DNA from: CAYNLG01 sp964397995
GTDB lineage: Bacteria > Planctomycetota > Phycisphaerae > FEN-1346
Assembly (NCBI GenBank): GCA_964397995.1
Contig: CAYNLG010000043.1
Coordinates: forward strand, 1-30,092
Reading direction: 5' to 3'
Length of the DNA: 30,092 nt
Below are positions 21,732 to 28,193 of the stretch, in pieces. The notes below the pieces were generated by a model. That model saw only the letters and a program-made list of their open reading frames with translations. It did not search any database and was not told the origin of the DNA. Position 1 is the stretch's first letter, and the number at the start of each line of letters is the position of its first letter. The position numbers were made by a program, and so were the translations under genes.

Positions 21732-22127
21732 GAGGACCGTGTCGCCCGGGGCGGCCAGTTGGGCCACCTGGTCGATGCGACGGCGGAGGGTGGCGTAGGT
21801 CGGGCGGTCGGCGAAGTCCGGGGCGTCGTCGGTCAGGAGGAGGACCCGCTTCCGGGGGTAGCCGGCGTGCTCGACCAGGGCCCGGGCGAGGGCCTTGGCG
21901 TCGTTGCGGCAGACGGTGAGCCGGCCGAGGGCCTCGTAGGCGTCGATGCCGATGACCAGCGCGAAGCGGTCGCCGGTCGGGGCGGCCGGCGCCGGGGTTG
22001 CCGCGGGGGGCGCCGGCGGCTCGGCCTCCGGCGCGGGCTGCGGCTTGGGGGGGTCGTGGGTCTGCCCGAAGGCGGCCGAGGCGAGAAGCGCGGCCACCAG
22101 CCACGCCGAGATGCACCGTCGGGCCAT
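20229..22127 (-). CDS. DGR target 2: secreted caspase-FGE protein with variable C-terminus
   Basis: This encodes 632 residues from ATG 22127 (TGGGGGA upstream). The signal peptide ends near SAAFGQ, followed by a Pro/Ala-rich stretch. The caspase domain starts at DRFALVIGIDAYEALGRL, with His138 (YFSGHGVV) and Cys183 (LDACHAG). From the His strand to the C-terminus the sequence is identical to target 1, including the FGE domain and VR. The N-terminal 130 or so residues are clearly diverged, with a different signal peptide and many substitutions, and resemble the decayed gene at 3643 as closely as target 1. It is monocistronic behind a sigma-70-like promoter rather than sigma-54. So the two variable caspases may be expressed under different conditions while relying on the same remote TR and RT. 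Confidence 0.94.
   Translation of the reverse strand: MARRCISAWLVAALLASAAFGQTHDPPKPQPAPEAEPPAPPAATPAPAAPTGDRFALVIGIDAYEALGRLTVCRNDAKALARALVEHAGYPRKRVLLLTDDAPDFADRPTYATLRRRIDQVAQLAAPGDTVLVYFSGHGVVRDGRGYLVPVDGDAQTALALDWVKERLAASKAASKVLILDACHAGAAAKGVAGLAPSLLAGTRGLVMLLSSAADQPSYPDEAGTRSVFSRHLVAGLEGAADADGDRALTHDEVFRYVRRRVVEWCLETGKTQTPLVLPQGGTAAVLGRVPAVPTLRVEALVDGRPRAGARIRINGSLQSSRTPAVFQLERGKTYEVEVSVPPSGNTRYEPARHTVRADTPGAQTWTASLVAIHGPRVPPGCRAVSGTGAEPYTGTGYAREVVHEGTGMELVFIPAGSFVMGSPASEERRDDDETQHRVTLSRPFYLGKYEVTQGQWQRVMGSNPSRFTGSDRLPVEKVSWEECQAFCRKTGLRLPTESEWEYACRAGTETPFETGWTIRPDQANYDGNYTYGNGPKGVYRKRTTAVGSFAANGWGLYDMHGNVYEWCADWYGAYPSGPVTDPTGPASGKSRVLRGGSWFNDPRDCRSAGRGRNAPGSRYSHRHGFRLAVDF
20238..20356 (-). 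repeat. DGR variable repeat 2 (VR2)
   Basis: Identical to VR1 over 119 nt and related to the TR by the same 15 adenine-position substitutions and the one-codon insertion. It lies about 9.9 kb from the TR. Confidence 0.93.
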
Positions 22128-22287
22128 GGTGTCCCCCACTGCGTATGGTATGGCGTATGGGTCGCGTGAGACTCTACCCCACTCCGGGCCGCGTGTCAAA
22201 CACCTCGCGGCCCGGGCGCGCCGGCAGAGGGCCGCCGCGGGCGCGGCGACCCTCGGGTCGGGGGACCCGGCGGCGCGGCACGAGGCG
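22128..22287 (-). other. Upstream region of target 2
   Basis: It holds the candidate promoter at 22171-22199. The remaining bases up to the TPR gene stop (22288) show nothing recognisable. Confidence 0.4.
22171..22199 (-). promoter_or_regulatory. Sigma-70-type promoter of target 2
   Basis: On the minus strand, TTGACA (22199-22194) and TAGAGT (22176-22171) are 17 nt apart: a consensus -35 with ideal spacing. The start would be about 36 nt before ATG 22127. Confidence 0.65.
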
Positions 22288-22995
22288 TCACCGTGCGGCC
22301 AGGAGGTCATCCTCGCCGGGCAAGGCGGTCCGCAGCCGGGCCCTGGCGGCGGGCGAGAGGCGGGCCCACGCCGCGGCCGCGTCCGACCGCTCCCCCCGGG
22401 CGTAGGCCACGAGCCCCTCGAGATACGCGGCCGCCTCCCCCTCCGGCTCGGCCGCCACGCCCCGGTAGGCCGCCAGGTGGCGCGCGGCAGCGTCGGTGTC
22501 GCCCCGGTGCAGGTCGGCCAGGGCGGTGTTGTAGAGGCAGCCGGCGGCGAGGTCGGGCCCGGGGTCCAGGCCGAGGGCCCGGTCGTAGGCCGCGGCGGCC
22601 TCGTCGGGCCGGTCGGCCTCGAGCAGGGCGTCGCCGTAGAGGGCCCAGGGCCAGGCCTTGTCCGGCCGGGCCTCGGCCACGGCGCCCAAGGCGTCCGGGT
22701 CGGCGTGGCCGGGGCCGGCGGCCACGAGGGCCCGGGCCTCGGGGGAGCCGCACCGGGCCGCGCGGGCCAGGTCGGCGGCAGCGCTCTCGGCGTGGCCCAT
22801 GCGGTGGTACGCGCAGGCCCGCCGCAGGGCCGCGTCCGGGTTGTCTTCGGCGTCGAGCACCTGGCCGTATTCGTAGATGGCATCGACGTACTCGCCCCGC
22901 GCGTAGTGGCGGTCGCCCCGCTGCATGGGGCCGCCCTCGGCGCACCCGGCCGCCAGGGCGGCGGCCAGGGCCAGGCTGATTGCGACTGGACGCAT
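22288..22995 (-). CDS. TPR-repeat lipoprotein
   Basis: This encodes 235 residues. I chose ATG 22995 because GGAGG precedes it and it begins with a lipoprotein signal (lipobox LAAGC). The mature protein is a run of helical pairs of TPR type: RGDRHYARGEYVDAIYEYGQV, AALRRACAYHRMGHAESAAA, WALYGDALLEADRPDEAAAAYDRAL and YNTALADLHRGDTDAAARHL. Such proteins are scaffolds for periplasmic or outer-membrane complexes. It is transcribed divergently from the ExbB/ExbD operon and has its own near-consensus sigma-54 promoter, so it belongs to the same proposed regulon. Confidence 0.8.
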   Translation of the reverse strand: MRPVAISLALAAALAAGCAEGGPMQRGDRHYARGEYVDAIYEYGQVLDAEDNPDAALRRACAYHRMGHAESAAADLARAARCGSPEARALVAAGPGHADPDALGAVAEARPDKAWPWALYGDALLEADRPDEAAAAYDRALGLDPGPDLAAGCLYNTALADLHRGDTDAAARHLAAYRGVAAEPEGEAAAYLEGLVAYARGERSDAAAAWARLSPAARARLRTALPGEDDLLAAR

Positions 22996-23055
22996 GACTG
23001 GACCTCCTTCTGGTTCGCTCCGCGTTCGGGGGTGGCATGCCCCGGCCGGTGGAGT

Positions 23056-23071
23056 GCAAGGCGTGTGCCAG
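23056..23071 (-). promoter_or_regulatory. Sigma-54 promoter of the TPR lipoprotein gene
   Basis: The minus strand reads TGGCACA-CGCC-TTGCA, one base from the consensus (A for G at position 7). The start would be near 23044, about 50 nt before ATG 22995. The UAS cluster is 63-90 bp upstream. Confidence 0.8.
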
Positions 23072-23133
23072 AGCGGCGCGGCGTGGGCGAGGCCGCCCCC
23101 GGGGGGCGTCCGGGCCGGTCCGGGCGGGGCGGA

Positions 23134-23161
23134 TGTCACGGGGCGGTGACGCCGCTGTCAC
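23134..23161. promoter_or_regulatory. Activator-site cluster between divergent sigma-54 promoters
   Basis: Three half-sites lie in alternating orientation: GTCAC (23135-23139), GTGAC (23146-23150) and GTCAC (23157-23161). The segment GTGACGCCGCTGTCAC differs from the DGR-operon site only by one inserted T. It lies 74 bp from the plus-strand -24 element and 63 bp from the minus-strand one. Confidence 0.72.
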
Positions 23162-23234
23162 GGGCGCCGCGCGGCGCGGGCCGGAGAGGGGGCGTTCGGG
23201 GTCGCCGTGGGCCCGCCGCGGGGACGTACGCTGT

Positions 23235-23250
23235 TGGCATGGGCTTTGCA
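23235..23250 (+). promoter_or_regulatory. Sigma-54 promoter of the secreted-protein/ExbBD operon
   Basis: TGGCATG-GGCT-TTGCA matches the -24/-12 consensus with one change (T for C at position 6). The invariant GG and GC are correctly spaced. The start would be near 23262, about 42 nt before ATG 23304. Confidence 0.8.
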
Positions 23251-23303
23251 CTTCCGGCACCGCCGAGAGGGAGTTCCAAACAAGAAAAGAGAGGAGACAA
23301 GCC

Positions 23304-23741
23304 ATGAGACGCACAGGGATCAACACGGCGGTTCTGTGGGTTGCCTGCACCGCGGCCAGCCTGCTTGCCGAGCCGTGCGAGGCGGCCGCGCCGGCGCGGG
23401 TGGTTGACGGCCTGCACGTGGTGGTGCCGTTCTCGGGTCCGACGGGGTGGCCCCCGCCGGCGGTGATGCGGTTCCACGTGCCGGCCGGCACCTACTACAT
23501 CACCCTCCAGGTGGACCGTGCCACTTGGGACCACCCCGGCGTGGCCGACGCGGTTCCTTTGGGCATCGGTGCCCACGGCCAGGACGCCCGGCGGGGCGTC
23601 TACAACCGGCAGCCTTGGCGAACCGGTCTCGGCTTTGTGGCAACGCAGGTGTACGTCGCCGAGGACTCGGTTCTGTACGTGTCATTCAGTACGCTCGCGC
23701 CGCTCGGCGCGCGCGGCATCCTGACCATCCAGGAACACTAG
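23304..23741 (+). CDS. Secreted protein of unknown function
   Basis: This encodes 145 residues. ATG 23304 follows GAGGAG and gives a signal peptide (TAVLWVACTAASLLAEPCEAAA). The mature part is about 115 residues and mostly beta-like, with many aromatic and Val residues (MRFHVPAGTYYITLQV, LGFVATQVYVAEDSVLYVSF), and ends ILTIQEH. I do not recognise a family; the pattern suggests a small beta sandwich. It is first in the sigma-54 operon, 39 nt before the next gene. Confidence 0.75.
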   Translation: MRRTGINTAVLWVACTAASLLAEPCEAAAPARVVDGLHVVVPFSGPTGWPPPAVMRFHVPAGTYYITLQVDRATWDHPGVADAVPLGIGAHGQDARRGVYNRQPWRTGLGFVATQVYVAEDSVLYVSFSTLAPLGARGILTIQEH

Positions 23742-23780
23742 GCTTTGGCCTCAGGCCGAACCGTACCAAGGAGACACGCG

Positions 23781-24764
23781 ATGAACGTCAGGCAGGCTTT
23801 GAAAGCGGTTGCTCTGGTCGGGGCGCTGGCCGGGGCGGCCGTGGCCACCGACCCGGAGGGGATCGAGGTGACGCGGTACCTCCCGGCGTTCGACACGCAG
23901 AAGACGCTGGAACGGCTCCAGGACGGCCTCGCGCCGGCGGCGGACCTGGACTCGGCCCTGAAGACGAGCACGGCCGCGATCTGGGAGCTCATCGAATCGT
24001 ACCGCGAGACGCCGACCCCGGAGCTGGAGAACCGGATCTACGAGGCGGTGGCCCAGACGGGGGAACTGATCGTCGACAACGTCAACCGGCTGGAGGGCGA
24101 GCGCGACCGGCTGCGCGACGAGATGCGCGAACTCAACCACAACGTCGACGCGGTGGTCCGGAACCTGGGCACGTACACCGAGACGCTGGACGCCCGGGCG
24201 GGCGACGTGGTTGAGGAGGCGACGGCGCTGAAGGACGAGCTGAAGGCACTGGCGCGGCAGCTGGTGGAGGCGCCGGACGACACGGCCGGCCGCGAGGCCT
24301 TCCGCGCGAAGGTCCTGGAGCTGAAGCGGCTGCGCCTGAAGCTGCGCCTCTACGAGCGGAACAAGGCGATGTACGAGAAACTGGCCGGGCAGATCGGCAA
24401 GGTCAGCCGCTTCTTCGAGGATTTCGAGGGGCGGCTGGGGACCGTGCTCGACAGCCTGGCCCTGCAGAAGCGGTTCATCGCCATGAACCTCACGGTGCTG
24501 CGGGACAAGGCCAAGGTCGTCGCGTGGCTGCGCGGCGAAGCGGACGGCCGGTCGGGCGTCGCGGGGGTGATGCGGCAGCTGGCGGACCTCTCGGGGAGCA
24601 TCAAGAGCTTCGAGAAGGCGATGGACGTGGTGATGAACCTCGGGGGCGACTTCGACGACTTCGCCGCGATGGTGCCGGAACTGGTCGACCCCGACCTGCC
24701 CGGGGGCGCGGGCGTCACGGACGACGAACTCGAGGACCTGATCCAGGCCTTCGCCCGCGAGTAG
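23781..24764 (+). CDS. Secreted coiled-coil protein
   Basis: This encodes 327 residues. ATG 23781 follows AAGGAG and begins a signal peptide (LKAVALVGALAGAAVA). The rest is almost wholly helical with long heptad-like charged segments (VNRLEGERDRLRDEMRELNH, ALKDELKALARQLVEA, LRLKLRLYERNKAMYEKLAG). The C-terminus is acidic (TDDELEDLIQAFARE). No family recognised. A periplasmic coiled coil directly before ExbB/ExbD homologues suggests a scaffold or regulator of that complex, as with YbgF/CpoB-like or TolA-like partners (inference). Gap to the next gene: 31 nt. Confidence 0.75.
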   Translation: MNVRQALKAVALVGALAGAAVATDPEGIEVTRYLPAFDTQKTLERLQDGLAPAADLDSALKTSTAAIWELIESYRETPTPELENRIYEAVAQTGELIVDNVNRLEGERDRLRDEMRELNHNVDAVVRNLGTYTETLDARAGDVVEEATALKDELKALARQLVEAPDDTAGREAFRAKVLELKRLRLKLRLYERNKAMYEKLAGQIGKVSRFFEDFEGRLGTVLDSLALQKRFIAMNLTVLRDKAKVVAWLRGEADGRSGVAGVMRQLADLSGSIKSFEKAMDVVMNLGGDFDDFAAMVPELVDPDLPGGAGVTDDELEDLIQAFARE

Positions 24765-24795
24765 CGGGGCGGGCCGACGCGAAAGGAGCCGACCC

Positions 24796-25527
24796 ATGAA
24801 ACGCGTGCTGCTGATCGTAACGATGCTGGGCCTGGCGGCCGCCCCGGCCGTCGCCGGCGAGACCGAAGGCGACCGGGACCGCGTGTTCCGCGTGCTGGAC
24901 GCGGCCGAGGCGAGCGAGGGCGCGACCCTCGGCAGCGCCGTCGGGACGTTCGACCGGGCGCTGGCGAAGTGCGAGGCGGGGGAACTCGAGAGCATCCGCC
25001 ACAACCTGGCCTACAACCGCGAGCATCTGGCGGACCTGCGCCGGCGCGAGGCGGCCCGGGCGGCGTACCTGGAGACGTTCTGGGAACGCGTGGCCGTCTA
25101 CTTTGAGGCCCTCAAGGCCGAGTACGGCCACGACGAGACGAACCCGGCGTACCGGAAGGCCGCCCTCAGCCTCCGCGAGGAGTACCGCCAGCGCGAGGCG
25201 GACGCGACGGCGGACCTGGCGCACCTGCGCGAGGAGATCGCGCGGACCGAGGCGCGGCTGGTCGAGCTGGTGGCCCGGGAGAAGATGGCCCGCCTGGAGC
25301 AGGACCTGCGGGGGACGGACCTGCGGGCGCCGGCCGCCGAGGCAACCGAAACGCCGCCCACCCCGACCCGGGCGGACGCGGCCCTGACGGCACTGGACGG
25401 ACTGGTGCGGAAGAAGACGGCGGCGCGGGTGGAGCGCCTCGCGGCGCTGGCCGCGCCCCGGAGCAACCGACGGGCCAGCCTGGACGCCATCGCCGCCGAC
25501 GGGCCGAGCGACGAGAAGGAGGACTGA
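24796..25527 (+). CDS. Secreted coiled-coil protein
   Basis: This encodes 243 residues. ATG 24796 follows GAAAGGAG, with a signal peptide ending APAVAGE. Helical, charged segments dominate (LAHLREEIARTEARLVELVA; EEYRQREADATADLAHLREE), with a Pro/Thr-rich break near 180 (TETPPTPTRAD). It resembles the preceding gene in style but not obviously in sequence. It ends 2 nt before the ExbB start, so it is tightly coupled to it. This gene position in ExbB/ExbD operons is sometimes held by periplasmic coiled-coil proteins that extend the proton channel complex; that role is inferred here. Confidence 0.75.
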   Translation: MKRVLLIVTMLGLAAAPAVAGETEGDRDRVFRVLDAAEASEGATLGSAVGTFDRALAKCEAGELESIRHNLAYNREHLADLRRREAARAAYLETFWERVAVYFEALKAEYGHDETNPAYRKAALSLREEYRQREADATADLAHLREEIARTEARLVELVAREKMARLEQDLRGTDLRAPAAEATETPPTPTRADAALTALDGLVRKKTAARVERLAALAAPRSNRRASLDAIAADGPSDEKED

Positions 25528-25529
25528 CC

Positions 25530-26129
25530 GTGACCTGGACCGCTACCGTCGGGCTGCCTGGCGAGCCGGTGATGCTGGCCCTGTGGGGCGTGAGCGTCCT
25601 GGCGCTGGCGGCGGTGCTGGACCGGACGTGGGCCTGGCTTCGCCGCCGCGCCCGCAGCCGCAACCCCGGCGAACTGCTGGCCCTCGTCCACAGCGGCGCC
25701 ATCCAGGCCGACGTCAACCGGCGCGGCCTGGAGCGCGGCCGGTGGGGGGCCTACGGCCGCATCTACCTGGACTGGGAGACCTCGGACGGGCACCGCGGCC
25801 AGATCGAACAGGCGGTGGCCGACGAGGCCGACCGGCTCAACCGCAACGTCTGGATCCTGGAATGCGCGGCCGGCGTCGGGCCGCTCCTGGGCATCCTGGG
25901 GACGCTCATGGGCATCGGGCGCAGCTTCAACGGCTTCGATGGCATCGCCGACCTGGACCCGACGGTGGTGTCGCGGGGCATCTCGCTCGCGCTGGAGACG
26001 ACGGTCGCGGGCCTGAGCATCGCCATCGCGGCCGTGGTCCTCGCTCACGCGTTCCGACGCCTGGCCGAGCGGGCCGAGGCCCGCATGGAGGCGTTCGGCG
26101 AGGGGCTGCTCGCGGTGCACGAACGCTGA
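25530..26129 (+). CDS. exbB: ExbB/TolQ/MotA-family proton channel protein
   Basis: This encodes 199 residues with a GTG start at 25530 (AAGGAGG upstream; 2 nt after the previous stop). Three membrane segments are visible: PVMLALWGVSVLALAAVLDR, then after a cytoplasmic part LECAAGVGPLLGILGTLMGI, and ISLALETTVAGLSIAIAAVV. The conserved GVGPLLGILGTLMGI and ALETTVAGL motifs are those of the ExbB/TolQ proton-channel pore. With ExbD it forms a pmf-driven motor that energises an envelope partner. Confidence 0.92.
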   Translation: MTWTATVGLPGEPVMLALWGVSVLALAAVLDRTWAWLRRRARSRNPGELLALVHSGAIQADVNRRGLERGRWGAYGRIYLDWETSDGHRGQIEQAVADEADRLNRNVWILECAAGVGPLLGILGTLMGIGRSFNGFDGIADLDPTVVSRGISLALETTVAGLSIAIAAVVLAHAFRRLAERAEARMEAFGEGLLAVHER

Positions 26130-26147
26130 CCCGGAAGGAGACTCGCG

Positions 26148-26558
26148 ATGCGCCGCCGCACCCGCCCGACGCGTCATCCCGCGGCCGTCAACCTGACGCC
26201 GCTGCTGGACACGGTGTTCCTGGTGGTGGTCCTGCTGCTGTGTGCCCTGCTGCACATGCGGGTGGTGCCGGCGCTGGAAGTCGCGCCGCCCGCGGTGGCC
26301 GGGGCGTCGGCGCTGGACAACCGCCGCGTGCTGACGGTGAGCGTGGCCCGCGACGGGACGGTGCGCCTGGAGGGCGAGGCGCTCGGCGCGGCCGACCTGG
26401 CGGGCCGCCTGGCCGGTCGGGGCCCCGGCGCCGACGCCTGCCTGGTCTCGGCCGACCGGGCCGCGCGGCACGGAGCGGTGACGGACGTCTTGGTGGCCGT
26501 CAAGGCGGCGCTGGGCGAGACCCCCACGTACTTCGAGGTGGCGTCGCCGACCGAGTGA
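26148..26558 (+). CDS. exbD: ExbD/TolR-family protein
   Basis: This encodes 136 residues. ATG 26148 follows GGAAGGAG. The basic N-terminus leads into VNLTPLLDTVFLVVVLLLCA, which holds the family's membrane Asp (in LLDTVF) that carries protons. A periplasmic domain with VLTVSVARDGTVRLEGE and YFEVASPTE follows, typical of ExbD/TolR. It is encoded 18 nt after ExbB and 20 nt before the TonB-position gene. Confidence 0.92.
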   Translation: MRRRTRPTRHPAAVNLTPLLDTVFLVVVLLLCALLHMRVVPALEVAPPAVAGASALDNRRVLTVSVARDGTVRLEGEALGAADLAGRLAGRGPGADACLVSADRAARHGAVTDVLVAVKAALGETPTYFEVASPTE

Positions 26559-26578
26559 CGCCGGAAAGGAGACTCCCG

Positions 26579-27496
26579 ATGCGCAGGCATCCACGCAGTG
26601 GGTTGGCCCTGTTCATGGTGCTGAGCCTGGCGCTGCACCTCGGCGCCCGGGCGCTCTGGTCGCACTGGCCGGACGTCAAGGACCGGGCCGCGGCGGCCGC
26701 GGCGGTCATCCCGCTGGTCCGGTCCCCGCGGCCGGCCCCGGCGGACGAGGCGGACCCGGTCGCGGCCCCCCCGGCGGGGACCCAGCGGTTCCGCCCGGTG
26801 GAGGCGGCTGACGCCACGGAGGCGGTCGAGCCTGCGGTCGAGGCCGAACCGGACGCGGGGACCACTACCACGGACGCCGAGGTCCCGGCCGAGGCGCCCG
26901 CCGAATCAACCGACGGCCCCCGCCCCGAGGAAAACCCGCCCGCCGCGCCCGCGATGGCAGAGGCGGACCGTGCGGCCTACAGGAAGCGGCTGCTCCGAGA
27001 CTTCGAGCCCGAGTGGGAGCGCATCCCCGACCTCGTGGTCGCCGCCGACACCGACACCCAGCGTGCCGTCGCCCGGACCTTCGGCATGATTCTCATCGCC
27101 TACCCGGCGGCGAAGGAGAAACCAGGATACGCCATCCTGCTCGACCCCGAGGGCGGCACCTACCAGTATACGCGGGACTTCGACTTCGGCCGGTTCAGCA
27201 ACCGGGTCAAGGACCGGACCCACGTCCGGGCCTACGCGGCGCTCGCACGCAAGGCCGCCGACCGGTTGGCCTTGACGGAGCCGTTGGTCGTCGTCAGCCT
27301 GGTGCCGGCGGCGGCGGACGCGTACTTCGCCGCCAAACAGATGGCGGCGGTCGCGGCCGCGGGTCTGAACCTGGAGGAGGTGGTTCGGACCGAGGGACGG
27401 TATGTGCGCGCGGGCGACACGTGGGCCCTGGTCATCGACCGCGTCGTCACCCGGGACGGCGGCGCGGTGCGTGTGCAAGACCCGGAAGCGGCGTAA
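26579..27496 (+). CDS. TonB/TolA-position protein with an unrecognised C-terminal domain
   Basis: This encodes 305 residues. ATG 26579 follows GGAAAGGAG. A single N-terminal membrane helix (SGLALFMVLSLALHLGARALW) is followed by a Pro/Ala/Glu/Asp-rich periplasmic linker (about 50-125). That is the layout of TonB and TolA, and the gene sits third after exbB and exbD. The C-terminal 170 residues (RKRLLRDFEPEWERIPDLVV, GYAILLDPEGGTYQYTRDFDF, LALTEPLVVVSLVPAAADAYF) do not show a TonB or TolA motif that I can recognise. It may couple the motor to a novel partner instead of a TonB-dependent receptor (inference). Confidence 0.8.
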   Translation: MRRHPRSGLALFMVLSLALHLGARALWSHWPDVKDRAAAAAAVIPLVRSPRPAPADEADPVAAPPAGTQRFRPVEAADATEAVEPAVEAEPDAGTTTTDAEVPAEAPAESTDGPRPEENPPAAPAMAEADRAAYRKRLLRDFEPEWERIPDLVVAADTDTQRAVARTFGMILIAYPAAKEKPGYAILLDPEGGTYQYTRDFDFGRFSNRVKDRTHVRAYAALARKAADRLALTEPLVVVSLVPAAADAYFAAKQMAAVAAAGLNLEEVVRTEGRYVRAGDTWALVIDRVVTRDGGAVRVQDPEAA

Positions 27497-27564
27497 GGCC
27501 CATGCCGGAACGCCGGCCCGGGGCCCCCGCCGCACGAGACCCCCTGACCCGAAAGGCACTTCCC

Positions 27565-28094
27565 ATGCGACATGTGACCCGATGCGTCGTCCTGGCCGGC
27601 TGGCCCTCGCGGCCGGCCCCACCTGGGCGGACTGGGACATCGGGGGCGAGGTGCACCTCGTCCCCGTCCACACCGAGGACGGCCACGCGACCCACCTGGC
27701 GGCGCCGGCCCTGTATGCCGACCGCGACGACTGCACCCGCTTGGTCGGCGGCACCCACCGGGGGTCGCTCCGGCGCACGTCGCTCCGGCAGGCCCGGTAC
27801 GCGGAGTCGATCCGGCAGATGGTCTTCCAGCCGGACTTGCGCGGCGCGGCCCGCGCGGCCTCGATGCACCAGGCCCTGGAGACCCTCGATATCGAGCGCG
27901 ACGCCCTGGGCGCCATCGACGTGTTCATGAAGACCGCCCCCGCGCTGGTCAGCAAGCGGTACGTGCGCGGGGGCACGCCGGCGGCCGACCAGCACAACGC
28001 GTGGGCCCACTCGATGCGGCGGGTGAAGCAGCACGCCTCGGGGAAGACCCACGCCGGGCGTGGCTCCGGCACGGGATGCCGGCGGCCGGTCTGA
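27565..28094 (+). pseudogene. Frameshifted gene for a small secreted protein
   Basis: ATG 27565, with CGAAAGG at 27550-27556, starts a signal peptide (MRHVTRCVVLAG). At about 27601 the signal continues one frame over as LALAAGPTWADWDIGGEVHL, so one base appears to be missing. The second frame is open to 28094 (HTEDGHATHLAAPALYADRD, MHQALETLDIERDALGAID, NAWAHSMRRVKQHASGKTH). An alternative is initiation at ATG 27582 in the second frame, giving a shorter leader and an intact protein. It follows the TonB-position gene in the operon. No family recognised. A sequencing or assembly error would also explain the shift. Confidence 0.55.
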
Positions 28095-28118
28095 GGACAG
28101 ACAGGCCTACGCTTTGGC

Positions 28119-28147
28119 TTGACACGCGGTCGGTTGACTGCTACGAG
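28119..28147 (+). promoter_or_regulatory. Candidate sigma-70 promoter of the DUF4384 gene
   Basis: TTGACA (28119-28124) and TACGAG (28142-28147) are 17 nt apart. The -35 is consensus and the -10 weak. A start near 28154 supports ATG 28194 rather than ATG 28161 as the start codon. Confidence 0.45.
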
Positions 28148-28193
28148 AATGGTGTAGCGGATGGTGAATCCACGGTCAGAGGGCCTGGGGGGC

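Larger units (their letters stand above)
22996..23303. promoter_or_regulatory. Divergent sigma-54 control region
   Basis: These 308 bp separate the TPR lipoprotein (-) from the secreted-protein/ExbBD operon (+). They contain a minus-strand sigma-54 promoter (23056-23071), a central activator-site cluster (23134-23161) and a plus-strand sigma-54 promoter (23235-23250). No coding signal. Confidence 0.8.

Noticed and set aside
23037..23303. An N-terminal extension of the secreted protein starting upstream of 23304
   Set aside because: The extension would cover the sigma-54 promoter and activator sites and is low-complexity. ATG 23304 has a ribosome-binding site and a proper signal peptide.
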